From Brachypodium distachyon (Eukaryota; Streptophyta; Magnoliopsida; Poales; Poaceae): a DNA stretch of 64,000 nt. The notes beneath the pieces are model-generated. The model saw only the letters and a list, made by a program, of their open reading frames with translations. It made no database searches and was not told where the DNA came from. A program made the translations under genes and the position numbers. The stretch is taken from positions 6,262,001 through 6,326,000 of the forward strand of contig NC_016133.3 in the NCBI RefSeq assembly GCF_000005505.3, read 5' to 3'. Below, one piece after another: positions 22,041 to 33,460 of the stretch. Numbering within the stretch: the first letter of the stretch is position 1; each line of letters starts with the position of its first letter.

Positions 22041-25000
22041 ATGGCAGCACCAGCACCGCCCCCCATGCCTCTCTCGCTCGCCTCCATCGTCGTCATCTTC
22101 TTCCTCGCGTGCTCCGGCGCCGGCCAAGCCCTTCCAGGCTTCCCCAAGCCCGCCAACGATGCCGGCACCGCCGCAGACCGCCACGCGCTCCTGGCTTTCA
22201 GGTCGCTCGTCAGGTCCGACCCTTCACGAACTCTGGCGTCATGGAGCAACAGCATCAACAACTTGTCACCGTGCCAATGGCGCGGCGTGTCGTGCGGCGC
22301 CAGGGGCAGCCGGCGCGGCCGCGTGGTGGCGCTGGACCTCCCGGGGCTCGGCCTCCTCGGCACGCTGACCCCGGCGCTCGGCAACCTAACGCGCCTCCGG
22401 CGGCTCCACCTCCCCGATAACCGCCTCCACGGCGCGCTGCCACGGGAGCTCGGCGCCCTCCGCGACCTCATCCACCTCGACCTCAGCCACAACTCCATCG
22501 ACAGCGGCATCCCGCAATCCCTCTCCGGCTGCAAGGAGCTCAAGCGCGTCCTGCTCCACACCAACAAGCTCCAGGGCCAGATCCCACGCCAGCTCGTCGC
22601 CGCGCTCCGGAGCCTCGAGGTACTCGATCTCGGCCAGAACACGCTGACAGGAAGCATCCCTTCTGACATCGGGAGCCTTCTAAACCTCCGACTGCTGGAC
22701 TTAGAAGCCAACAACCTGACGGGGGAAATCCCCTGGCAGATCGGCAACCTTGCCAGCCTCGTCAGGCTAAGCCTCGGTTCCAACCAGCTCTCCGGCTCCA
22801 TCCCTGCTTCCCTTGGAAACCTGTCGGCGTTAACCGCTCTTCGCGCCTCTTCGAACAAGCTGTCCGGGAGCATACCTCTATCATTGCAGCACCTGGCGTC
22901 TCTCAGTGCACTTGATCTGGGGCAGAACAACCTTGGAGGACCCATCCCTTCTTGGCTAGGGAACCTCTCGTCGCTAACATCTTTGAACCTCCAGAGCAAT
23001 GGCCTCGTGGGACGCATCCCGGAGTCCATAGGGAATCTCCAGTTGCTTACAGCCGTTTCCTTTGCTGAGAACAGGCTTGCTGGTCCAATCCCTGATGCCA
23101 TTGGAAACCTCCACGCCCTCGCTGAACTTTATCTGGACAACAATGAGCTAGAAGGCCCTTTGCCGCTTTCGATCTTCAACCTCTCCTCTCTAGAAATGCT
23201 CAACGTACAGAGCAACAACCTCACCGGGGCGTTCCCGCTTGGTATGGGCAACACGATGACGAATCTGCAGGAGTTCCTTGTGTCTAAAAACCAGTTCCAT
23301 GGCGTGATCCCGCCATCGTTGTGCAATGCCTCCATGCTTCAGATGGTTCAGACGGTAGATAACTTCCTCTCGGGAACGATCCCTGGATGCCTGGGATCTC
23401 GCCAAGAGATGCTGTCTGCAGTGAACTTTGTGGGGAATCAGCTTGAAGCAACAAACGATGCTGATTGGGCCTTCCTGGCCAGTCTGACCAACTGTAGCAA
23501 TATGATATTACTGGATGTTAGTATCAACAGACTCCAAGGTGTGCTGCCAAAATCTATTGGTAATCTGTCGACGCAGATGACATATCTAGGCATTTCATCC
23601 AACAGTATAAGAGGAACGATAACTGAAGCGATAGGGAACCTCATCAACTTGGATGAACTTGACATGGACAATAATCTTCTCGAGGGCACTATTCCAGCAT
23701 CTCTTGGTAAACTCGAGAAGTTGAATCATTTGGATTTGTCAAACAACAATCTGTCAGGATCCATCCCAGTAGGTATTGGGAATCTTACAAAACTTACGAT
23801 TCTTTTCCTTAGTACTAATACGCTCAGTGGAACCATACCTTCTGCTATCAGCAACTGTCCTTTAGAAGCGTTGGATCTTTCTTACAACCATCTTTCTGGC
23901 CCCATGCCCAAGGAACTTTTCCTTATCTCAACCTTATCGAGTTTCATGTATCTTGCACATAATTCATTGAGTGGAACTTTTCCATCAGAGACGGGGAACC
24001 TCAAGAATCTAGCTGAGCTCGATATCTCCGATAACATGATTTCAGGAAAGATTCCCACCACTATCGGGGAGTGTCAAAGCTTGCAGTATCTAAATGTATC
24101 TGGGAACTTCCTTAAGGGGACAATTCCACTGTCACTAGGGCAGTTAAGGGGCCTGCTAGTGCTTGATCTTTCTCAAAATAATTTGTCTGGGAGCATCCCT
24201 AATTTCCTCTGTAGCATGAAAGGTCTTGCTAGTTTGAATCTCTCATTCAATCATTTTGAAGGTGAAGTTCCGAAAGATGGAATATTTCGCAATGCAACTG
24301 CAACCTCGATCAAGGGAAACAATGCTTTGTGTGGTGGGGTCCCTCAACTGAAGTTGAAAACATGCTCCAGCCTCGCTAAAAGGAAAATATCTTCAAAGTC
24401 TGTCATCGCAATTATCTCCGTGGGCAGTGCAATTCTGTTGATCATACTGTTCATACTGTTCATGTTATGTAGAAGGAATAAGCTTAGAAGAACAAACACA
24501 CAGACATCACTCTCCAATGAGAAACACATGAGAGTTTCTTATGCTGAATTGGCCAAAGCAACAGATGGTTTCACATCCGAGAACCTCATAGGGGTAGGCA
24601 GCTTTAGTGCAGTGTACAAGGGAAGAATGGAAATCTCTGGCCAACAAGTGGTTATTGCAGTGAAGGTGCTCAACCTGCAACAAGCTGGCGCATTGCGAAG
24701 TTTCGATGCAGAATGTGAGGCTTTGAGATGCATTCGGCATCGGAACCTTGTGAAGGTTATAACAGTGTGCTCAAGTATTGACTCCAGAGGTGCTGACTTC
24801 AAGGCTCTTGTATTTGAGTTTCTTCCAAATGGAAATTTAGACCATTGGCTACACGAGCATCCCGAGGAAGATGGTGAGCCAAAGGTGCTAGATCTCACTG
24901 AGAGACTCCAAATTGCCATGGATGTGGCTTCTGCACTTGACTATTTACATCATCACAAGCCATTTCCAATTGTCCATTGTGACCTCAAGCCAAGTAACAT

Positions 25001-25611
25001 TCTCCTCGACAACGACATGGTTGCTCATGTTGGTGATTTTGGGCTTGCAAGGTTCCTACATGAAGAACAGAGTGACAAGTTAGAGACACCAACTAGCCGG
25101 AATGCAATAAGAGGAACAATTGGTTATGTTGCTCCAGGTGTGCATAACTCTACTCTCATCTATTGCATTACTTCCACGTTTGTTTTTATCAATCTATCTC
25201 CACTAAGGAAGCTTATTAAGTTCATTATGTTTGTTAATTTCAGAGTATGGACTTGGCAGCGAAGCTTCAATCCATGGTGATGTCTACAGCTATGGTATAC
25301 TACTGCTCGAGATGTTCACCGGCAAAAGACCAACGGGCTCTGAATTTGGAGAAGAGCTTAGCCTTCATAAGGACGTACAAATGGCACTGCCACACCAAGC
25401 CGCTAATGTCATTGACCAGGACCTATTGAAAGCAGCAAGTGGTAATGGCAAAGGAACAGCAGGGGATTATCAGAAAACTGAAGACTGCATCATTTCCATT
25501 TTGCAGGTTGGTATTTCGTGCTTGAAGGAGACGCCAAGTGATCGCATTCAAATTGGAGATGCGTTGAGAAAGTTGCAGGCAACTAAAGATACATTTTATA
25601 CGCATGAGTGA
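22041..25611 (+). CDS. LRR receptor-like kinase, subfamily XII, non-RD (copy 1)
   Basis: A plasma-membrane receptor kinase of the group that contains Xa21, FLS2 and EFR. Exon 1 is 22041-25137 and exon 2 is 25244-25611, joined in phase 1 inside the kinase domain, giving 1154 aa. A signal peptide with hydrophobic core (SLASIVVIFFLACSGAG) is followed by the LRR N-cap with CQWRGVSC and more than 20 extracellular plant-type repeats. The transmembrane helix is at about 786-810 and the kinase at about 831-1154. The catalytic loop is HCDLKPSN (non-RD, Cys before Asp, about 978) and DFG is at about 998. The glycine loop reads GVGSFSAVYKG, so the third conserved glycine is Ser. The start is the ATG giving a clean signal peptide. 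A ligand cannot be predicted; immune perception is inference from the subfamily. Confidence 0.93.
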
Positions 25612-27479
25612 TCTGCTTGGTGCATCAGCAAAACCGCTGGACCATATTGAAGCAACTAAAGATACATCAATATGCAGGAGTGATCTGATATGTTATGGAT
25701 GTACGGAGGAAGTGAGGATCATGCTCATGCTGTCATGCATATTGCTTAGTCATGTAACTCTGTAATAAGATGCTGGAAGCTCAAGAGACTGCATCAGAGC
25801 CGTTTTAAGGAGAACATGCTGATAACACGGTCGTAACACCCCCTGGTGCGGGGCTGCCAACCGGGGCTGAAAACCTGGTTCTCACCAAAATGAAAGCCAT
25901 TGCTGAGTTTGGTTCCCCGCACATGTCAGGTTGCCAATTGTGCCATCGCAGTCGGTGGAGCCAGCGTTCGGAGCCTTTCCTTCACTAAAAAGATGCAATG
26001 CCTTCTGGGTTTCTTCCACTAAAGGTCGACTTTTTTTTAATATGTATTCATATGATGTCAGGTACATATTTAATCAAGTCATGATTTAGCCCTTCACCAA
26101 TGAACTAATACACTTTGTATTGATTGGCCCCTGCCAGCATCAAGCAAGATTTATTAGCTCAAATAACCATTATGACTTCCACACTAATAGGGGTAATAAA
26201 ATCTGGTGGTTTGTCCAGACACACGCTTGGAGGATTGACACACGCTGTACTAGAAAACTGACGACCTACTTTATTACCCTCCCGACGACAATGCACACAG
26301 TTTAGTTTGATAAAGTATGCACCGTACAAGACTAAGCTTAGTTTGATTTCAAGGATTATGAAATATAATACGGAGTACTAAACAACCACGTCTCAAAATA
26401 ATATAAGAACCAGAGTTTAATTTTTGACATATTTCCTTTTCAATATGGCTTTAAAACCTACAATTTTAGATTTAAGCCTGGAATTTGAATTTCAGCCCAG
26501 AGAAATAACGAAGTTGACTAGAAGATTCTGGAATATGGTGAGGATGAACTGTTTCTCTGCTTACTTTTGTGTTGCACCTCTGCTAGATCATTCCAATTTT
26601 TCCATGGACTGGTTCAGTAACAGACCGGTTAGAAAAGAATTTAGGCCAGGAAAACACCCGACTTGAAAGTATATATTGTTGGTATTCAATCCCCAAAAGG
26701 CACAAATGGCATGAACGTCGAATCCAATTAGAAATTTCCTAACACACATTGACCAAGAGCAACTAGATGCCCCTAAAAAAGTGAACCATATGCAAAAAAC
26801 AAAGGAACATGACAAAAACTATGTTAACCTGGAAGAAATAAACAACATCAAGTCTCCTTCCTGGACAGCTGCTGCTTACGTTGCGCATCAGCATCTTTTT
26901 CTGCTGATACCGATATGCAACTTCTTTTGTTACAGATCAAATGATCGATAGTAGTTTACCACCTTATTTCCCCTCCGCTCTGTGACAGGACATTATTAAG
27001 TTGCTAAAAATGAAAAGAAGCACGCTAGCCAAGTGCACACCCCTGCCATATTGCTACAGTTCTTTTTTTCCTTCCAGAATATACAAAAGAAGATACAGTT
27101 CTTGCCAGTGCTATTTTCTGTTCTGTTTATGAAAGAAAATATTGTAAGTTACGTGTCAAAAGGAATCATGTAGAACAAATTATGGCCGGCCGGCCAGACA
27201 GAAAACAATGCTGCCAACAGAAGACTCCAAGAAGTCAGCGATAGATGACTGGACTTTCTCAAGAACGTACAATTTAACTGTCACATTATGCCGGCTGCTA
27301 AAGTGGTCAATGACCTTCTATTGTAGATTTATAGTATTGGATAACATGACAGAGAGCCGTCTGTTACTCCACTCATTCAGCATTTAGCTAGCTGACCAGC
27401 AAGGCATTTTTGTAAAGTTGAGCATCCTCTGCAACTAACAGCGAGCTGCCTACTTCCTTCTTCTCCTCCCAACTTGGCA
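25612..27479. other. spacer between the two receptor kinases
   Basis: It begins with a second, diverged copy of the last 37 bases around the copy 1 stop codon (25653-25690). The rest is AT-rich with no convincing gene. The last few hundred bases before 27480 are the presumed promoter and leader of the second receptor kinase. Confidence 0.55.
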
Positions 27480-30400
27480 ATGGCGGCCACCTGGTACTCT
27501 GCCTTGCTATTGCTGCTTCTCCTCACAACTGTTGCCACAGATGGTCAGCCGGTCTCCGTGGCCAATACTGAGGCTCCAGCCGACGACCATCTTGCGCTGG
27601 TGTCCTTCAAGTCGCTGATAACCAGCGATCCGTCATCGGCGCTGGCCTCATGGGGTGGCAACCGATCGGTCCCACTGTGCCAGTGGCGCGGCGTGATGTG
27701 CGGTATGAAGGGGCACCGTCGTGGACGTGTCGTGGCGCTGGACCTCAGCAACCTTGGCCTTTCTGGTGCCATTGCCCCTTCACTAGGAAACCTCACCTAT
27801 CTGAGAAAGATCCAGCTTCCCATGAACCGGCTCTTCGGCACCATACCATCGGAGCTTGGCCGTCTCCTCGACCTCAGGCATGTCAACCTGAGCTACAACT
27901 CTCTTGAAGGTGGCATCCCAGCATCCCTGTCACAGTGCCAGCACCTTGAGAACATCAGCCTAGCATACAACAATCTCTCGGGAGTGATACCTCCAGCCAT
28001 TGGCGATTTGCCGAGCCTGCGCCACGTCCAGATGCAGTACAACATGCTCTATGGCACGATACCTCGCTCATTAGGCTCATTACGGGGCCTCAAGGTTCTT
28101 CATGTCTACAACAACAAGCTTACAGGAAGGATCCCTTCAGAGATTGGCAACCTCACCAATCTAGCAAGCCTTAACCTCAACTACAATCACTTGACAGGTT
28201 CAATTCCTTCTTCTCTTCGTAACCTTCAGAGAATCCAGAATTTGCAAGTGAGGGGGAATCAACTCACAGGGCCGATTCCGTTGTTCTTTGGAAACCTCTC
28301 GGTGTTAACCATTCTTAATCTTGGCACCAATAGATTTGAAGGGGAGATTGTGCCATTGCAAGCACTTTCATCTCTGTCTGTCCTTATTTTGCAAGAAAAT
28401 AACCTTCACGGGGGCCTCCCTTCCTGGCTAGGAAACCTCTCCTCACTGGTATACCTAAGCTTGGGAGGAAATAGCTTAACTGGGACTATCCCTGAATCAT
28501 TAGGAAACCTTCAGATGTTATCTGGTCTTGTTCTCGCTGAGAACAACCTTACCGGTAGCATTCCTTCCTCCCTTGGAAACCTCCGTGCTCTTTCCGACTT
28601 CTATCTAGACAAGAATCAGCTCACTGGACAAGTTCCTTCTTCCATTTTCAATATGTCCTCTCTCAGAATATTTAATTTACAGTTCAACCAGCTAACTGGA
28701 TCGTTACCGACAAGGAAAGAGGTCAACTTTCCGGCACTTGACATATTTAATGTAGGTGAAAATAGTTTTCAGGGAGTTATTCCACCTTGGTTGTGCAACT
28801 GTTCTATGCTTAGCACAATTGCAGTAGAAGTGAATATGATTTCAGGAACAGTCCCGCCTTGTCTTGGAGTGATCCAGAAAAGGTTGTCAGTCCTGACCCT
28901 TGGACAAAATCAACTACAGGCAGATGAAGATAATGGTTGGGACTTCATTTCCAGTTTAACTAATAGCAGCCATCTGAAGATTTTAGATTTCAGGATCAAC
29001 AAATTTCGAGGCATGCTACCGAATTCAGTAGCCAATCTCTCTACAGATCTGCAAGCTTTTGACATATCTAACAACATGATAAGTGGCAATATTCCTAAAG
29101 GCATTGGGAATCTTGTTAATTTGTCATATCTTTTGATGAACATCAATTCTCTCGAGGGTACTATTCCTTCCTCTCTCGGTAGACTCCAGATGTTGAGTTA
29201 CTTGGATCTTGGAATGAACAATCTCTCAGGGCAAATTCCACGAAGCCTTGGGAACCTTACATTGTTGAATAAACTCTATCTTGGACATAACTCCCTTAAT
29301 GGACCTGTTCCATCCAGTCTTAGAGGCTGCCCTTTAGAAGTATTGGATGTTCAGCACAATATGCTCAGTGGTCCAATTCCAAAGGAAGTCTTTCTCATAT
29401 CAACCTTGTCTAACTTCATGTACTTCCAAAGCAACTTGTTTAGTGGATCACTACCATTGGAGATCGGTAGCTTGAAACATATAACAGACATTGATTTATC
29501 TGATAATCAAATTTCTGGTGAGATTCCTGCCTCTATTGGTGGTTGTCAAAGCCTGCAGTTCTTGAAGATACAAAAGAATTACCTTCAAGGAACAATCCCG
29601 GCGTCAATGGGGCAGCTCAAAGGCCTTCAAATACTTGATCTTTCACGCAACAACTTGTCGGGAGAAATTCCAGGGTTTCTTGGGAGAATGAAAGGCCTTG
29701 GTAGTTTGAACCTGTCATTCAACAACTTTGATGGTGAAGTTCCAAAAGATGGAATATTTCTTGATTTAAATGCAATCACAATTGAGGGAAATCAAGGGCT
29801 GTGTGGGGGTATCCCTGGAATGAAGTTGTCTCCGTGTTCCACCCACACCACCAAGAAACTGTCTTTGAAGGTTATACTCATAATCTCCGTAAGCAGTGCA
29901 GTCCTACTGCTTATTGTCCTTTTCGCATTGTTTGCTTTCTGGCACAGCTGGAGCAAGCCACAGCAAGCAAACAAAGTCTTGTCGCTCATTGATGACTTAC
30001 ATATCAGAGTATCTTATGTTGAATTAGCCAATGCAACAAATGGTTTTGCTTCTGAGAACCTCATCGGAGTAGGAAGCTTTGGCTCGGTGTACAAAGGAAG
30101 AATGATAATCCAGGCCCAACATGCCATTGTTGCTGTGAAAGTGCTTAATCTCCAACAGCCTGGGGCGTCTCGAAGTTTTGTTGCAGAATGTGAGACTCTC
30201 AGGTGTGTTCGGCATCGAAACCTTCTGAAGATCTTGACAGTTTGCTCAAGCATGGATTTTCAGAACCACGATTTCAAGGCCCTTGTGTATGAGTTCCTAC
30301 CAAATGGAAATTTAGACCAATGGATACACAAGCCTCCTGAAGAAAACGGTGAAGATAAGGTGCTAAATCTCACCAGAAGGCTCAGCATCGCCATTGATGT

Positions 30401-31204
30401 GGCTTCTGCACTTGATTATCTTCACCAACACAGACCATTGCCAGTTATTCACTGTGATCTCAAGCCAAGCAATATTCTCCTGGATAATAACATGGTTGCT
30501 CATGTTGGTGATTTTGGCCTTGCAAGAGCCCTGCATCAAGACCAGAGTGATTTGTTAGAGAAATCAAGTGGCTGGGCTACAATGAGAGGAACAGTTGGCT
30601 ATGCTGCTCCAGGTATCTTCCAGGCTTTTAGCCACTTCAATCCATTTCTCTATTGTAACTTTCCCCCGAAATATCAAAAGTACACCATTATATAGATTTG
30701 TATGAATGGCTGCCTGTCTTCAACTTAGATAATACAAATTCTTGAATCTTTTTTTAGATAATATACAAATGTTTAAACCTGTTCTCTTTTTTGATGATTG
30801 CAGAGTATGGTTTGGGCAACGAAGTCTCAATCATGGGTGATGTGTATAGCTATGGAGTACTATTGCTGGAGATGTTTACTGGAAAAAGACCAACAGATAG
30901 CGAGTTTGGAGAAGCTCTAGGTCTTCACAAATATGTTCAGATGGCACTTCCAGACAGAGTTATCAATATTGTGGACCGACAGTTATTGTCAAAAGACATG
31001 GATGGAGAAGAAAGAACATCAAACCCTGACAGAGGAGAAAGAGAAATTGCTTGCATCACTTCAGTACTGCATATTGGACTTTCATGTTCAAAGGAGACTC
31101 CTACGGACCGAATGCAAATTGGAGATGCTTTGAAAGAGTTGATGACAATAAGAGACAAGTTTCGCATCAACTCTCTTTCCAGTGATGAAGTGACAAGTAA
31201 CTGA
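27480..31204 (+). CDS. LRR receptor-like kinase, subfamily XII, non-RD (copy 2)
   Basis: The tandem paralogue of the gene at 22041 has the same architecture and the same single phase-1 intron in the activation segment. Exons are 27480-30612 and 30804-31204, 1177 aa. The signal peptide has core ALLLLLLLTTVAT, the LRR N-cap has CQWRGVMC, and a long array of 24-residue repeats follows. The transmembrane helix is at about 797-820. The kinase domain has an intact glycine loop GVGSFGSVYKG (about 862), catalytic loop HCDLKPSN (about 990, non-RD) and DFGLAR (about 1010). Non-RD LRR kinases usually act in pathogen-pattern recognition with co-receptors; that role is inferred. The ATG at 27480 is the first in frame that yields a signal peptide. 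A Stowaway element lies about 70 bp after the stop, probably in the 3' UTR. Confidence 0.94.
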
Positions 31205-31276
31205 AGCATCAGAAGGTCTTCGTGCATATGAACACAGTTGTGGCTCTGCAATAGCCCACTATAGCCAAATAATTTA

Positions 31277-31389
31277 CTCCGTCCGTCCGATATTAAGTGA
31301 CACAAATTTGCCCAAATATGGATCTATCTATACTCAAAAAGCGTCTAGATACATGTAATAGTTCGTCACTTAATATGGGATGGAGGGAG
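31277..31389. mobile_element. Stowaway-like MITE, probable 3' UTR of receptor kinase copy 2
   Basis: A 113-bp element with left end CTCCGTCCGTCCGATATTAA and right end complementary to it (ATATGGGATGGAGGGAG), flanked by TA at 31275-31276 and 31390-31391. The internal AAGCGTCTAGATACATG box is shared with the elements at 16000 and 17099. Confidence 0.85.
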
Positions 31390-31391
31390 TA

Positions 31392-33460
31392 TTTTAGTTT
31401 TCACAGATGCAGCATGCTGCTTTGCCAAAAAGGAAGAAAAAAAGGTGTGTGTAGCTCACCCATGTGAACTTCAACATTTCCTCGCTTGGATACAAATACA
31501 TTTCAAGCTTTCATATTATTTTACTCATTTGTAGCATATTATTGCCATTTTATGTTTTCTATAATCACTCCGAGACTTGTGATGTGCACAGAAATAAAAA
31601 GGTGGTCCTAATACCATATAAGTCTCCCTTGCTTCAAAACTAATTTTGTATTTCTAAAAATATAGCTGAGCATATTGTGCTTGTATGTCACTGCTATCGC
31701 TATAGAAGAAACTTTGTCACTACGTGTGTGTATCTTTTTTGTATATAAAGAACATGGAGCCATCGAGTACTGCAGTATTTCACATGTATTTTACACATTT
31801 GCCACAAATTTTCTGTGGTTTTCCCGTACTCACTTTACAAGTTACGGAGTAGGAAGCTACAATGCAGTTAAACTGTTGAATCCGCAGAAGGAAAAAAAAT
31901 TTGCAGTCGCAACATTCCAAAATTTCTATTCTCCCATTCGGTTGCATTCATATTTCATACATACCCTTCGATGCAGACGGAGGGGCGACAGAAGCGGGCG
32001 CAGGAGCAGATCGCCACCGAGGCTTCCGTTTGCGGGTATGGTGGAGACTGGAGATGGAGAGGGGAGCATTGAACCGTGGGGGGTAGCCTTCACCCTTCAG
32101 GGATTGCGGCGGCCGGCCGTGGTCGGCCGAATCCCGGCGGTGTCGGCGGAATATGGTCATCCGAGAAAGGAGGAAGCAAAACGTGGGCCTTATAAGTTCC
32201 AGGCCAGACTAACAAATAAAGCCCAGGTTTTGCCGGTTCACCACTGTCGCCACGTTTAAGTTGGGCCAACGATGTTGGGCTGTCTCTCGCTCTCTCTTCC
32301 AGAATGTCGAGAAAACTCACGTTTTTTTTAGAAAAAAAAAATCATATGTTAGTGTCCAAGGATATTTTCAGTGGTTTGTATACAAGTGTATATGCCAGAG
32401 TGTTCGTCTCATCAACCGACATCACTACTCCAATAGGTTTTTTTCTTTTGCGGGGACTCTACTCCAATATGTTGTATGTAACATTAGTCCATGATCATAT
32501 ATTTTATACTTTTTATATGTCTCTTTCCTCTCTAGGCTTGTATTAGCTTGCTATGAAGTTTAACAAAAAATAATCATCTCTCTCCGAAATATTACCACTA
32601 TAGAATTTGAATGATATGACACCATCAGGGATATCCTAAGAGTCATTTACAAATTCCGATCTAGAAGTTCCCCGACAATCTTTTGGACATGAGTTGTGGG
32701 ATGGAATGATGCGTCAAAGTCATGTTGGCCAGACATAAACATGATGGAAAAAGAGATGGCACGTGTTCTGGTGGTTGGATCCAGCATCGAGGCGCATCGA
32801 GGAAAATTAAAGCGTTTGGGGATGGGCTAGGACGGCAACGAGGGGTAGAAAGTTGTCAGGAAGCACATGAGAAGAAGATGTGGCTGGGAAGCCAAGTCAA
32901 GGTAGAGGGTACAATGCAAGGTAAAGACAGTTGTAGCTCATTTTTTGGTTTTTATCTCTAGCCAAGTGACTTCTCAGGAAATATGGTTATTCTATTATTT
33001 TCTTCTTGCATCGCCTTTGTGATCTCAAAGGACATGTCAATTGTCAACACATATGAGTGGCTAAGGTAAGTTGAGTGTGTACATCAGTACATGTATAGGT
33101 AGTTTTGTTTTTCTAAAAAATATACTTATTTTAAGAAGACGATCTCGACCGTTGAATCTTTATCTATAGAAATTCATTTTCTTTTCATCCAGTTTCCGTA
33201 GAGATGCACGGCATATGCTACCGTGTACGTGCAGGTTCTTTTTTTGCCCCAAAATGAAATACATGAAAATTTTCAAAGCATGGCAGTTTTCGGGTGAAAT
33301 TCCCATAAAATTCGTTCAAATTCTTGGTTCCCAACTTCCGGTAGGGATCCAATCGTTTGCATTGCTCCTCCGTCCTTTGCGCTCTCCGGCAGTCCAGCTG
33401 CCAGCACGCCAGCCTCGGCGGACGCTCAAACCCTCGCCCGCCGCTCCCCAAAACCCCACG
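31392..33460. other. spacer upstream of the CLP1 gene
   Basis: No gene is recognised. A GC-rich island (about 31970-32200) has no convincing reading frame. The remainder is AT-rich. The last 100 bp are a C-rich leader before the CLP1 ATG. Confidence 0.5.

Noticed and set aside
21929..23101. 390-codon open frame on the minus strand over receptor kinase copy 1
   Set aside because: It is a mirror of the GC-rich leucine-rich-repeat coding sequence on the plus strand; composition is Arg/Ser/Leu-rich with no family features.
31675..32259. 194-codon plus-strand frame before CLP1
   Set aside because: Mixed AT-rich and GC-rich halves, no domain and no convincing start context; probably chance.
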